This document shows, in pieces, positions 1-10,867 of a DNA stretch of 64,000 bases. Numbering within the stretch: the stretch's first letter is position 1; every line of letters starts with the position of its first letter. The position numbers and the translations under genes were made by a program. Source of the DNA: Erigeron canadensis (lineage: Eukaryota > Streptophyta > Magnoliopsida > Asterales > Asteraceae); contig NC_057769.1 in NCBI RefSeq assembly GCF_010389155.1, positions 20,398,735-20,462,734 on the forward strand, read 5' to 3'. Below the pieces are notes generated by a model that saw only the letters and a list, made by a program, of their open reading frames with translations, was not told where the DNA came from and made no database searches.

Positions 1-93
1 ACCAGAAAAGGAGATGGGAGGAAAAGCAGCAGGACTCTTCACTTCATCCGAGACAGAGTCATCATCGATGTCGGTAACCTTTCTCTTTGACAT
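1..93 (-). CDS. N-terminus of an unidentified protein, cut by the left window edge
   Basis: An open frame starts at the ATG at 93-91 and runs off the window, giving about 31 residues that begin MSKRKVTDIDDDSVSDEV. The start sits in a good plant context (GAGCCATGT). Upstream on the minus strand there is a pyrimidine-rich leader without earlier in-frame features, as expected of a 5' UTR. The lysine/arginine start followed by an acidic serine-rich stretch is common in nucleolar or nuclear proteins, but I do not recognise the family. It could also be a retroelement protein. The call rests on start context and composition only. Confidence 0.35.
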   Translation of the reverse strand, partial: MSKRKVTDIDDDSVSDEVKSPAAFPPISFSG

Positions 94-317
94 GGCTCTG
101 GAATCTGGCGAGAAATAAAAAGACAGAGATTTTTGAAGAAAATAAAATGAGATGGAGGTATATGAAAGAAAAAGTAGAAATAGTGACCTATGGGGAGGGA
201 ACAGCGAAAAGACTGAAGGTAGAAGTTCAATTGAAACAATAAATATTCCTGCGCAGCAAACTATTTTGGCACAGAAGAGAAAAAGTCCCAACCGTTGATC
301 ACACACCTAGGGATACG
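94..317 (-). promoter_or_regulatory. Putative 5' leader and promoter of the left-edge gene
   Basis: On the minus strand this stretch is rich in C/T runs near the ATG at 93 and A/T-rich further out, like a plant 5' UTR and proximal promoter. No definite TATA box or intron signal was identified. The other open frame here is composition-driven. Confidence 0.25.
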
Positions 318-830
318 TGTAGCGACTTTTTGGTTCTCATTAACTGCAACATGTCCTTTCATGATGAAGTATATTTCAAATATAGTCCAAGGGAATGTCT
401 ATTTGGCAAAAATCATCCCCTTGGACTGGGGGGCTTGATGGCATATCCTTATTACGCTACGAAAGGCCTGCCAAACGGACAAGTGCTAACCCGCAGCGTT
501 ACGAAGGAACCTGCGTGGGGAAGGCGCCCAACTGGAAATAATACTTGAATAAAGAAGAGATTGCCTAAATCTCTTCTTCCCTAAAATAAGGACGATCAGT
601 TCCAATAAATTTGGGAAGTTAAATCTATCCCTTAAAATCATGAAAAAACCGATCTACAAGTTTCTCTTCCGATCCTCCTATAAAAGGCGACTTAGAAGAG
701 CTCACAAGATCATTCATTCATTCATTCATTCACTCACTCATTCATTCTTACTCATCCATAAACTCTATCAAACAGATCAGAACACAATAGCACGATCTTA
801 ATCGGCTAACAATCATAATTAATTGGCGTA
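318..830 (+). mobile_element. LTR-like promoter region, possibly of a gypsy element
   Basis: The stretch begins with TG at 318, has a TATA box (TATAAAAG) at about 679-686, then a CATT microsatellite and a short leader. It ends near AATTGGCG, which resembles the start of a gypsy primer binding site. That order fits U3-R-U5. There is no second LTR copy or duplication in the window to prove it. The alternative is an ordinary promoter. Confidence 0.3.
711..750. repeat. CATT microsatellite
   Basis: About ten slightly interrupted CATT/CACT units lie directly downstream of the TATA box at 679. Confidence 0.8.
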
Positions 831-899
831 AAGAGGCTTACACTCTACCATATGGGAATCGCCGACGAATAGTCCAAAACCCCTCAAACCCCCTTTTTT

Positions 900-2262
900 A
901 ACCCTAGCGCGATTTGGTGTACAAACAGTTATATTTGGGTTTCATTTAAAAGATGTTACTGCTACATGGGTAGTTTTATAAGTAAAGAAATATAATGTCA
1001 AAATATATGTTTTTGGATTTGTGAATATGGTCGATGTTAAATAATAATGTTAGTGTTTTTATACATATAATTTAGGTATTCAGACTCTTAAGGAGTAACG
1101 AGCTATTCTGCAGTTTGAGGTAAGATAACTACTTTTGTCAGACGAGGAACATAATAAAGTGTTGTTTTCGTAATAAACTTTGGTAACTATATCTCGTACG
1201 TATGTTGTGCTATGGGGACAACTGAGAGGGATTAATTGGGACATATTTATGTATGCTTATACTGTTGATTATAATGATTGAAATATGTGATGTTTGATTG
1301 TTGAATGGCCTGTACATGTAGTACACTAGACTCTAGTAGGACTGCCATGTCACGTTGTATGTTAAGGGCCCTAATGTTGAAATAATGTAGAGTTGATACT
1401 CGAGTATAATTGACGTTGAAAGTGTTAAGCTTAACCCATGCTAGCCGTGGCTAGTTTGTAGATGTTGTTGTCGTTTGGGAATAATCTAGATATTTCTCTC
1501 TCGACTAAGTCACGTTGGTAGAGTTTGCCAGGTGGTTTGGACTAGCCACTGCAGTTTGAGAAACGGCTTACTCGTGGATTGGTTATGTCTATCCGAACGA
1601 CGCCGATGGACCCCGAAAGGATTACCTATCATGTCGGGTGTGAGGTACCTTATTGGTCTTATGACCGCCTTCACACAACCCTATGTTTCCCTATGACAAG
1701 TGACATAAGTCACTTAACTATTATAGAGGCATAACCTGATGTTGTAAGTAGATATTGATTATTTGACGTTGATATGTAATGTTGAGGTTGCTAGGCACAT
1801 GTAGGAATATGATACTCCTATTGCTTGATGATGTTGATGTTGATTGCTTGACATACGTATGAATGTTTAAAAAGATGTTTTAACTAGCAACTGTTTTATA
1901 AATTGTGGTTATCTTACTCAACTTTTAATGCTGACACTTGTTTGTTTAAAATGTTGTGTTTCCTCAGGTTGCATCGAAGTTTGCTTAGAGTGAGGATGGG
2001 TAGATGTTTGCTATAGACGAGACATTAATTAGTCTTAAGCCTTATTTATTAAGATGATTTTTAGCATTTCGTTTATTGTCGTTATCAACTCTATGATCAC
2101 GGGTTTTCTTGGATTATTGTTTTAATGCTATGAAGTAACACCAAACATATGATAACCATTCCATTAAGAAATGGTTAAGTTTTAATTGGGACGTTTTCGC
2201 ATTTTAAGTTATTTATTTAAAAGTTTTTTGAAAATTCATATTTTTAAACAACGGGTGTTACA
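900..2262 (+). mobile_element. 5'-truncated long LTR with GGGTGTTACA end
   Basis: The right end is GGGTGTTACA at 2253-2262, the inverse of the TGTAACACCC start used by chromovirus-type gypsy LTRs. The body shares landmarks in the same order with the intact 2.3 kb LTR at 41,591: the 'ttaagggccctaa' block, 'gttaagcttaaccca', 'tcgggtgtgaggt', and a GAGGTAAG block in the transcribed part. The TGTAACACCC start is missing, so the left border near 900 is only an estimate. No internal region follows; it is a solo or broken LTR. Confidence 0.6.
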
Positions 2263-3510
2263 CCCTTGGTTCCCTCTGATGGTGAGGGACCTTCGTTTGC
2301 TGGTGTACAGTTGCCGCCTCCAAAAAGACGGAGGACTGATGAGGGTCCTGCTGCTGTAACGGGCCGTGTGACTACTGAGAATCCTGTAATTATTCTTGAT
2401 TCACCTACGAGGGATGAGACTGATGCAACTATTACTCCTCCAACTGCTGAGCACGTTTTGTAGTTTTAGCTTTAGTTTGTGTTTATTCATAGTGCACCTC
2501 TGAATTACATGTATTTTTGTTCTTTCTATAGCTGGAACTTCCAACCCTGTACGGAGACCTGAGAAGGAACCAGTTGATGAAACTGGAGCCACCGCAACTG
2601 TTGCTGGAGCTTCCTCTGCTGGGGTTAGGGCTACCACAGTTAGGCCTACTTCAACTGGAGCTACTACAACTGTTGTTGGAGCTTCTCCGGAGCAGGTTTT
2701 TCCATATTCTATAAATCGTTACCGATTGTTTTGACTTGCTATTCTTTCTTTAAATTTCTTCTAATTGCGATTTTCAGTTGTATTTAGGAATTCCTCTGTT
2801 TAGTAATTTGCCCGATCCACAACTTTGCTGGCAGAGTCTAAATATGATGGTTCCTGGCCACTTGAGGACCATGTTGGAGACCATACCTGTCTTGAGGCTT
2901 GCTGAGATGACTGATCAAGCTTCTTTTGCCATTGGCATCGTTAGTTCAGCCGTTGCTGCCAGGATGCGCTATCTGGATGAGAGTCTGCAGAAGATAGGGC
3001 AGAGTTGGCTTCCCTTAGAGCTGCCTCGTCTTCCGTAGGTAGTTCTACATCGGTTGAGTCTCTGCAGAGAGAGCTGGCTAAATCTCAGGAGGCGTTGTCC
3101 CAGGCTATACAAAGTTTAGAATCTGCTCATAAGCGCATCGCTTCTCTTATTTCCGAAGGCCCGGGTGCGTTAATCAACAGGTTGGAGTCGGAGCTTCAGG
3201 ATGCCAAGAATGCTAATCGCCAGATTATTTCTGGAGTAATTCCTCATGTTTTCCGTATGCTTATGGCGAGTCCTAAATTTGACAAGAGGCTAACCGGGTT
3301 GACGCGCGAGCCTCTTTTGCTTTGCGCCTGGAGCGTGATGGGGTGATTACTCTGGGAGATAATAAGGAGAGATTTCTTGGATGGGAGTCGAGGATCATTG
3401 CTGCTGAAATGGCCTTAAGGAATATCATTTATCCTTACATTCAACGGGTTGCATCAGATCCTATTGCTACTGTATCCGATTTGTATAACATTAGGCCTCA
3501 TGGGATGTAG
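2263..3510 (+). pseudogene. Antisense coiled-coil ORF of a Tat-type gypsy element, broken
   Basis: Three or more exon-like blocks read on the plus strand. The first (2,266-2,454) has a basic nuclear-localisation-like PPPKRRR motif and ends near a GT. The second (about 2,531-2,695) is Thr/Ala/Gly-rich and ends CAG|GT. The third starts after TTTTCAG at 2,777. The third block then changes frame near 3,000 and 3,310. Its 3,005-3,310 part is a heptad-rich coiled coil, followed by a conserved-looking C-terminus (LERDGVITLGDNKERFLG...) ending at 3,510. Plant Tat/Retand elements are known to carry an extra ORF antisense to pol near the 3' LTR. Here the gag-protease genes at 4.0-6.1 kb are on the opposite strand, matching that arrangement. 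The name is inference; frameshifts mark it as dead. Confidence 0.5.
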
Positions 3511-4027
3511 ACTCTTTTTCTTTGTGTACGTACAGTTCTTCTTTGCATGGTTTATCTTTTGCTCTGCTTTTTTAGTGCTCCATTCTTTGCACAAAAATGT
3601 GTCATTCCGTTTTATTATGGGAGAATGATTGCCCTTACATTCTTCAAGAGAATGTCTTTTGATCTAATCGCTTGTGCACTACAATCAAAAAGAGGGAGTG
3701 GCTTATGCATTAGACCTCATGGGTAATTACCTCATGATATGTTTGAAAAGTCTTATGGGCGTCCCCTTAACAATTAAAAAATTAGGAAATTTCATGCACA
3801 TTTAGAATAACATTATGATCGTTTTTATTTATTTGGGAGCTTGTAAGTACATGGCAGGAGAATTTTACAAAAAAGAATTTGTATTTTCCCTAGCTGCTAC
3901 TTTTATGCTTCCTATTTGCTTCGTCAATTTGGCTTATCCCGGGAGGAGATTACACTCCAACCGGTCTTGGTGCCTTTCGAAGTCTTTTCTCTGATGTCCT
4001 CTGTATCCTCCGTTTCCACGGAGCTTC
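3511..4027. other. Spacer where the retroelement polymerase should be
   Basis: No reverse transcriptase, RNase H or integrase motif is visible on either strand. It looks like 3' UTR of the plus-strand ORF joined to the end of the minus-strand protease region. Confidence 0.5.
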
Positions 4028-4834
4028 CTACAGTTTCTTCTTTGAAGGATCCTTCTTCTGCAGTAGGTCCCAGTCATCCCTGGGACCTTTCTGGATGATT
4101 CTTTTGTTGCGTTTGTACCATGGCACGGAGCTCTCACCCTTTAAGTCTGGAGTAATTAGGGAGATTATAGTTTGCATTCCTCCTCGATATTTGTACTGCA
4201 CGCAGCCATGTATCTTGGATACTATCATGTGGAATTTCCGTAACCCTTCCCTGCCTAGGAGCATGTCGTAGGGTGAGTAAGCTTTTATGATGACTGTCAA
4301 GATTCTCGCGTTTCTTCGCCAGGGGAATCCTCCGATAGTGACGTCCAACCATATTTCTCCCAATGGGCGAGTTCGTTCATTGGCGAATCCTACTACCTCA
4401 CCTTTTAGTGGTAGGATAGTTTCCTGCAGGTTCTTTGGCAGTCGGGGGAAGTTTTTCTCATACATTGTGTCACTTCCACTTCCTGTATCTACTTGTGTAT
4501 TTTTTAGGCACACACTGCCTATGTTTACCCTTATCAGTACCGGGTCCGCCGAGCCTTGTCCGTCCAGATCACCGAAGTGGTAATGTTGAGGTCCTTCCTT
4601 GATCAAGGTACTCGATAGTATCCTTCTTTGGTGTTCCTCTGGCTCCGGCTCATCGAAGCAAGCTTTGATCCTCTTCACCAGGTGTGATAGTTTATTCTCC
4701 TTCGCTGCATCGTCTATTTGCCTTAGCAGCTCCCTGCAGTAATCTGTGCTATGGCTGTATCCAGTGTGGAAGCAACAGAACTTATCCTGGTTTTTAATTC
4801 CCCTTCCGGATAACGGTGCAGGTTTGACGAGCAT
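4028..4834 (-). pseudogene. Tat-lineage gypsy gag C-terminus and aspartic protease
   Basis: A 268-residue open frame. Residues 19-33 form a zinc-knuckle-like motif (FCCFHTGYSHSTDYC) of the kind that ends Tat/Athila gag proteins, followed by a helical stretch (REL LRQIDDAAKENKLSHLVK). Around residue 116 is the aspartic protease active site VDTGSGSDTMY, and the flap region and LLGREGL motif follow. The protein would bind RNA and cut the polyprotein in the virus-like particle. It reads on the minus strand, downstream of the gag core at 5,113-5,526, from which it is separated by frame breaks. It stops where polymerase should begin, so this copy cannot be autonomous. Confidence 0.8.
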
Positions 4835-5112
4835 CTTTGCTATATCTTCTAATGAGAGGATTTCCGATGGAGTCTTCCAGAGGTTAGCAATTGTTCTTTT
4901 ATAACTGTTGATTCTTTAAACAGGGGAAGATTCCTCTGTCGGGACATCTTCCACCGTTTCGGTTCGTTTTCGGATCCTTTTTGTCACAGTTTTCCACTTG
5001 GTCATAGCTTTTTCTGCTATCTCTTCCGCATTATCGACCAAATCTGCATTAACTAGTTGGATATCCTTTCTTCTTTGGATAAGCGTACTAGGTTTCGTGT
5101 GCTATCGCCATA

Positions 5113-5830
5113 TCATTTTAAGAAATCTTCTGCTCCTTCGTCTTCCCCTTGGTTTATGTCGTGCGCCCAAAGGTGAGGGTCGAATTCTTCCTTTAATTGT
5201 GTTTTAGAATCTTCAGCACCATGTATGCTTTCTTCGGATAGGCTTTCTAGCCAATCCCTGACCCTTCCATGCAGAAGGTGAAGGATGACGTGGCATGTTG
5301 CCGTATCGTCCCATTCTTCATTCCGGGATGCGTCACTGACTTCCCGGAGAAAGATACCAACGTCGGAGGTGTCATCATACCTAAGGAGCTTCAGTTTGTC
5401 TAGCAGTTTTGTCGGTGGCATGTGTCGGCACAGCTTCTTTGTGAACTGTGCGCACGACACTCCGTGCCTAGTTTCTGGCTCTTTCCGTTTGGTTTTGTCT
5501 TTCTTGATTGCAACCACGGAGTTCATCTAAGGGTACTCCGGGGCTACAAGTCCATATGAGTAGTACCATGATGCTTGCATATGCCCAGAGGGTGACTTCT
5601 GGCTAAGGGTAACATTCCCATTTGCTGGATCTACGATGCTCCGTAGGGGTAAAAGCACCCTCCGTAATAATAAGACGGGTATAGCGGTTGGTATGTTGCT
5701 GCTTGTGCAAAACCTGCTATCGCACTTCTTATTGGGTTCCCTTGGTAGTTCAAGTATGGCGGATGAATGGCCACCGAATTTTTCGTTAAACCGAGGTGGC
5801 ACCATGCTTGTTTTGACCCTCCCTTTTCTC
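5113..5830 (-). pseudogene. Tat-lineage gypsy gag core
   Basis: The frame is shared by two open segments (5,805-5,527 and 5,526-5,113) interrupted by one stop. The second contains the retrotransposon gag core: a PPTKLLDKLKLLRYDD start, then a helical block with EEWDDTATCHVILHLLHGRVRDWLESL, which matches the pattern of plant gypsy capsid domains (PF03732-like). The C-terminal part before 5,113 loses frame before reaching the zinc knuckle at 4.78 kb. It builds the capsid around the element RNA. Several stops and shifts show decay. Confidence 0.75.
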
Positions 5831-5909
5831 AGCTAGGCTTTTCCCAGGTGATCGCTGGCCATCCTCTTTCGTTTTTGTGGGTCTGACCTTTTCGTCTTGA
5901 TCCTGGGTC

Positions 5910-6260
5910 CTAGTTTCTTTTAGGTTTTCCTCCATTGTTGGCGGTGGGATGTCCTGCGTTGGACGCGCGGGAGACTGTGCAACATCCCCTTTTTAGCCCA
6001 GCGAGCGTGTTCTTTTTATTGTCGTGTCTCTCTTTTCCAGAACCGACGATAGCCGTGCCATTAGCTATCAGATTCTGACAAACTGGCTGGTCTACCACCC
6101 AGTCGATAGGGCACGGTTAGTGCACACCGTCTTCTAGTACATCTGTAGAACTAATGTCCTCGACGGGGAGAGCTTGGTCGCCACCTCTATTCTGGTCGCG
6201 TAAGACTCCAAACCCATGTTGCTCTGAAAGGGAATCTTGTTTTGAAAACAAAGGTCCAAT
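5910..6260 (-). pseudogene. Gypsy gag N-terminal region and leader
   Basis: Short minus-strand open stretches (for example 5,910-6,098) lie between the primer binding site and the gag core. No domain is recognisable. Position alone makes this the leader and start of gag of the same element. Confidence 0.4.
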
Positions 6261-6261
6261 G

Positions 6262-6278
6262 GATGGCGCCAATTTGTT
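6262..6278 (-). other. Primer-binding-site-like sequence of the gypsy element
   Basis: On the minus strand this reads CAAATTGGCGCCATCC, directly after the LTR end at 6,279. The TTGGCGCC core is the usual primer binding site core of Tat-type elements. Confidence 0.55.
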
Positions 6279-6863
6279 TGATCAAATAATCGCACTATGG
6301 CTCAACCGGAGGTGTGAGCGGGTGGGTGATGTTTTGTTGGTGATTCCCTTCCCGTTAGAGGGTCGAAGACCGCTTTACTCCTATTGTTTTTTGGTCCTAA
6401 GCCCTTTCGTTCGACTTAGAGTTTATGGGGTTTTCTTAGGGTTTACTCGGAGGTCGAGCAAACGATAGTGATTGAAGGGTTTAGTGTATGACGTATTGTG
6501 AAAGGTAGATAACTTGGAGAGAAGGGTAAAAAAAATTAGGGTAAATCTCTTCCTCTTTCATAAATATCTTATTTCTTTCTTGAGGAGATTTGTGGTAATC
6601 TTGTACAAACCATGTCCGATATGTTTGGAACTTAATATTATTGAATAATCGGATAATCATGGAAAGGATCTATATCCGATCTTGTATGTCTCCTTGGAGC
6701 TGGGTAATTGCTACCTTGGGCTTCGGATTGATTGTACTGGGCGGAGGATGAGCTCCGTTCTGGATATGTATACAAGTGATTTTACCTGTGTTAAGGTGAT
6801 TCGTATTCTGCTTTGGGTACGGAGCTAGAGCTCCGTATAGGTATATAATCAGCAATTACTACA
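6279..6863 (-). mobile_element. 5' LTR of the Tat-type element
   Basis: On the minus strand it runs from TGTAGTAATT to TTTGATCA, with TG/CA ends, and is followed immediately by the primer binding site. The outer end near 6,863 is uncertain because the start of an 80 bp direct repeat begins there. No partner LTR is recognisable at the other end; a long-LTR remnant occupies that position. Confidence 0.5.
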
Positions 6864-6868
6864 GAAAG

Positions 6869-7076
6869 ATCGGTTATAGAAAATGAGTAAACTTAAATGC
6901 CATATGTTTTCTTCATGTCTCTTTGAAGTAATGACTCCCCCATAAACTATTTTAGTGTACTGAGGAGGTTTTAGAAGGAATAATTACTTACAAGGTGATC
7001 GGATGTAGCAAATGAGTAAACTTAAATGCCACATGTTTTCTTCATTTCTCTTGAAGTAACGACTCCCCCTTAAACC
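6869..7076. repeat. Direct repeat, two ~80 bp units
   Basis: The unit beginning GATCGGTTATAG at 6,869 recurs with about 85% identity beginning GATCGGATGTAG at 6,997, sharing 'aaatgagtaaacttaaatgc' and a following 'ttgaagtaa' block. The origin is unknown. Confidence 0.75.
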
Positions 7077-7480
7077 ATTATTATATTTTTGTGTTGCATT
7101 TTCTGAATTTTAGATGGTTCTTGAGAGATGGTGACTAAGGGTTACTCATTCCAGTCATCTGGACTAGCAACTCAAAATGCGTCGATCAATGGCCTTAGTG
7201 TAACCATCATAAGTAAATCAACTTTGCATATTCATCATAGGATAACAACCAGTAATTGAATAATAATGTTATCACAAATGATTTATTAACAAGCATACAA
7301 TAACTAACAATTTAAATATATACTCGTTTTTCTCAAATACGTTCCTTTATAAATAAATTATAAATCAACATACATGAGACTTGCACCATGATTTACAATG
7401 AAGAAAATACCATATAAGTACGATAACCCACTATGTTATCTAAAGAAAATGTGCCTAGAACTCAGTCACCGATTATCGAA
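7077..7480. other. No gene seen
   Basis: AT-rich sequence without recognisable coding or repeat ends. It probably belongs to the broken 3' side of the neighbouring copia element. Confidence 0.4.
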
Positions 7481-7540
7481 AATACATGATCCTCTTTGAA
7501 TGTGTCCTCCGCACAAATAAAGGGAAATTAGTTTTCTTCG

Positions 7541-8400
7541 TCAAGAACACAGACCTTTTTTTGTCCGGATTCTTCCCAAATCATCCCGATATGCAAATTC
7601 TCCCCATCCTCCTCTACCCAAAATCTTGTTTAAGTGATTTGAATCATCTTGATGTTGTTTCTCACGAAAGGCAATAGATGACACACCAACATTGTAACTC
7701 TGAGATGTTGATCTGAAATCATCACTACTTCTTCCAGCAAATCGATCATAATAAGTACTTTGATATTCTGTAGGCTTTGCAGATGATTTCACTTCATATG
7801 AGTATGAAGGATATGTATTGCCAGAATTATTTGATCTCCTTTTTTGAGAAAAGTGATTTGAAGAAGCCGTATGATTTGATACGTGTCTGAAATGACATTC
7901 TCCAACTGATTTCTTCACTGAATCTCTTGATCTTTGAGTGCATAAAGCATGCATGGAAAGTTTTTGAGAAGAACCAACAAGATTTCCTATTGATTTCTTG
8001 TATTGTTCTTCCATCATATCTTTTCCCTTTTCTTTCTGAGAATTATTTCTCAGATTTCTCTCATTAATCCTGGATAAATTGTCTGATGAGTGACCATCAT
8101 TGCTTGAGCATATCCTAGTGTCTGAAAGTTTTGACCTTGCATGAGTCAAATCTCTATTCATTCCTTTACTTGGACACTTACTAGCAGCATGACCCTTCAT
8201 ACGACATATGAAGCAGGAAATCCTATTGACATTTTTCTTCTTATTAAATCGCCTGAGATATTTTCCGTAATAGGAATTCCATACTCAGTCATTTCTTCAA
8301 TGCACGAAAGTCTTTCCAAAACTTCATCCATTGTTTTCACATGAATTAATGGAGTTGACTTTGAGTGTCTCAAATGTATTGTCTCGTTTTCTTCCAGAAT
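7541..8400 (-). pseudogene. CCHC zinc-knuckle ORF of unknown family
   Basis: An open frame from about 8,400 to 8,235 is followed, after a one-base shift, by a 219-residue frame at 8,200-7,541. The junction encodes a classic zinc knuckle, CFICRMKGHAASKC. The rest is Ser/Asn/Arg-rich and low in recognisable motifs, with a short C-terminal GRGGWGEF block. It lies downstream of the copia protease region on the same strand, where integrase should be. It may be a second gag-like segment joined by deletion, or captured host sequence. I do not recognise the family. Confidence 0.4.
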
Positions 8401-8478
8401 TACTCCTCTGTTTGTTGATGTCTAATCAACCCTGGAGGCTTCAGGAACCACACGAGGTACATTTTTATGATCCTTGCC

Positions 8479-9122
8479 CTACTCATGACATACATCATGC
8501 ATTTGACTGACACTCAAATGATTTTGACTAAGATGTTCAATATGATACACCTTGTCAAGATGAAGATTAGTGACGCTCACATTACCATGACCAATTGCGA
8601 TCCCCTGAGCAGGTGCGGCAAAGTTCACCTGAACATCAGAAATCTTAACAAAGTCTGACAGAACACTACTATCTCCAGTGGCATGAATAGAACATCCAGT
8701 ATCGATGTTCCACATGTTGTCAGTCCTTTCTACTGACACTGAACACTTGGTGATAGTCAAGTTCATCATGAAGTTCACCAGACCCGATATTGTCTTTTGA
8801 TCTTCTACTTTGTTTGAACTGCTCACAACTATTGATTTTTCAGGTTTTTTGAATGATCTAGTGTCATCACTTTCTGAAATATCTGATTCTGAATCTGATG
8901 ACACATCTAAACTGATCTCAGCCATGTAGGCATTGTTGACTTCTTCAACAATAGTGCCCCAGTCATATGAACCTTCCTGTTGTTGAACCACCAAAGTTGT
9001 TGACCCATTATGGTTATTATTAGAGTTTGGACTTTCAACCTTGGAACCTTGATAATTTTTTTGTTGAGAAGAGCTATTAGCATTCGAACTTGACCTTTGA
9101 AAATATCTTCGTTGTGAGGCAC
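8479..9122 (-). pseudogene. Copia gag C-terminus and protease
   Basis: The 171-residue frame at 8,994-8,479 contains the copia protease active-site pattern MWNIDTGCSIHATGD, followed by hydrophobic strands and the NHLSVSQ motif that normally closes the protease domain. Upstream is an acidic Ser/Asp linker. The frame then stops and the integrase is missing. It belongs to the minus-strand copia with its primer binding site at 10,852. Confidence 0.75.
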
Positions 9123-9156
9123 CTAAAGGAGTTGTTGATCCACCTTGGTTAAAGTT

Positions 9157-10373
9157 CTAATGAGTTACAATAGACCTATAATCCTTCTTAGGTCTTTGGC
9201 ATTCCCTAGCAAAGTGTCCAAAGCCTTCGCAATTGTAACATTTTATCTTTGACTTATCAAAGCCAAGCTTGGAACCCACGACCTTTTGCCATGTTCTCGA
9301 TAAGAACCGTTTAGCACGAAGAGTTAGCGTAGCCATTTGCCATTGCAAATCCATCTCTTTTAAGTCCAAAGGATCAATATGCTCATAGTCTTCCTCTATA
9401 AGACTCGGATCTTGAACCTTTCCTTAGATAAACTGTTCATATGATGTCACAAATGACGCAAGAACGGATAAGTGACTTTCCGCACATTTGACACTTATAG
9501 CCACGGTGGATATCCACGATTGCCTACATTGTCGCTCTGACTTGAAACAAGTCATACGTTCCCTTCAGAGTCAAACGAGATCTTTTGTAAATCAACATCT
9601 TCACTCAGGAATGCCCTTGTGCTTCCTTCAGGGGAACCTGGACTTACACTGATCGTAGGCCTACCGTAATAAAGCTCGGGAATTAGAGCATTATTATATC
9701 CTGCTTCCCTCCTTTTTTAGTTTCATTTGTTGTCCTCTAAACTTAGCAAAAATCTGAGTCAAAGACATATCGGTGAAATCTACTTTTTCCTGCAAAGTGG
9801 TAATATAATAACTCCACTTTTCCGGCAAGGAACTCAAAAGTTTCTCGACTTTTTCTTCCTCAGAATAGGTAACTTCAAATGCTTTAGACAAGTGTAATAT
9901 AATAACTACACTAATCTAAGTTTTCACTTCTTAACCCATTAAATACATTATACTGATACTTTAGAAGGTCTCTATGATTCTTTTTAAGTGTTTCATCCCC
10001 TTCACAATGATTTTGTAATGCCAACCAAAGTTCTTTTGATGTATTCATTCCATTAAGTAAGTGTAATATTTCTTGTGACAATGACATTTTAAAACATGAT
10101 AGTGCCTTTTTCTCTGCCTCATACAATTTTTTTATTAGATTCAGTCATATCTTGGTAAGCATAAACTTTGTTAACACCACTATCCTCATATGTCGGGGCA
10201 CTATATCTTTCAATCATACAAGTCCACATTCTAATGTCGGTGAATTGCATAAAGGATTCAAATCGACCTTTCCAAGAAAAGTATTGGTTAATGATCATTA
10301 GCTTGGGTGGTGAATTACCCTTACCAGTCTCATGGTCCATAAGTATTAATTGGTTAAGATAGTTTGCGGCCAT
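9157..10373 (-). pseudogene. Copia gag (UBN2-type) with zinc knuckle
   Basis: Gag begins at the ATG at 10,373 (MAANYLNQLILMDHETG), 478 bases after the primer binding site. Segments at 10,373-10,119, 10,126-9,911 and 9,891-9,694 give the capsid: the 'YFSWKGRFESFMQ' start, the 'ELWLALQNHCEG' block and 'LLSSLPEKWSYYI', typical of plant copia UBN2 domains. The segment 9,369-9,157 has the zinc knuckle CYNCEGFGHFAREC. Frame breaks separate the parts, so the protein is not made intact. Confidence 0.85.
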
Positions 10374-10387
10374 TGTGTATTATGTCC

Positions 10388-10800
10388 AATATAAGAACAC
10401 GCAAAACACAAGAACATGCAAATGGGAACACGCAAATGAAACGAGCAAAAGTGTACTAAACGCGCAAACCACTAGATAACTCAAACAGAATGCGCAGGCC
10501 ACAAGAACACGCAAACTGCAAGAACACTCAAACAGAATGTGCAGGCCACAAGAACACGCAAACTGCCTAGGTAGTATCGAAAACACGCAAATGGTATTGT
10601 ACACGCAAAGTACGTACCAAGAACACGCAAAACACAAAGATCTCACAATTTCTTAGATCCTAAACCCAATATTGTTCCTTGATCAATGAAAACCTGAGAA
10701 AATGGTCTTAGGAATGAGATATGTCTTATTTTGGCGTCAAGTTTGAACCTTTATTCCAAAACGCTCATGAAAACACTTCTCCACCTAAGAACACGCAAAA
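10388..10800. repeat. Cluster of GAACACGCAAA-type repeats in the copia leader
   Basis: The word (A)GAACACGCAAA or a close variant occurs about nine times between 10,388 and 10,800, interspersed with two copies of a longer unit ('cacaagaacacgcaaactgc'). The same word is in the LTR hairpins of this family. The minus-strand Cys/Leu-rich open frame here is a by-product of the repeats. Confidence 0.75.
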
Positions 10801-10851
10801 ATGGGATACCCAAACTGTGATCAATCTCGAACCAAGGTTGTTGATAACCTA

Positions 10852-10867
10852 TGGCTCTGATACCAGT
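10852..10867 (-). other. Primer binding site for initiator tRNA-Met
   Basis: On the minus strand it reads ACTGGTATCAGAGCCA, a perfect match to the usual initiator-Met complement, directly after the LTR end CTTACA at 10,868. Confidence 0.9.

Noticed and set aside
4287..4583. 98-residue plus-strand frame
   Set aside because: Shadow of the minus-strand protease frame, which has clear motifs.
10380..10646. 88-residue Cys/Leu-rich minus-strand open frame (MRSLCFACSWYV...)
   Set aside because: It is produced by the GAACACGCAAA repeats in the copia leader; repeated CACS/VCAF words mirror the DNA repeat and not a protein design.
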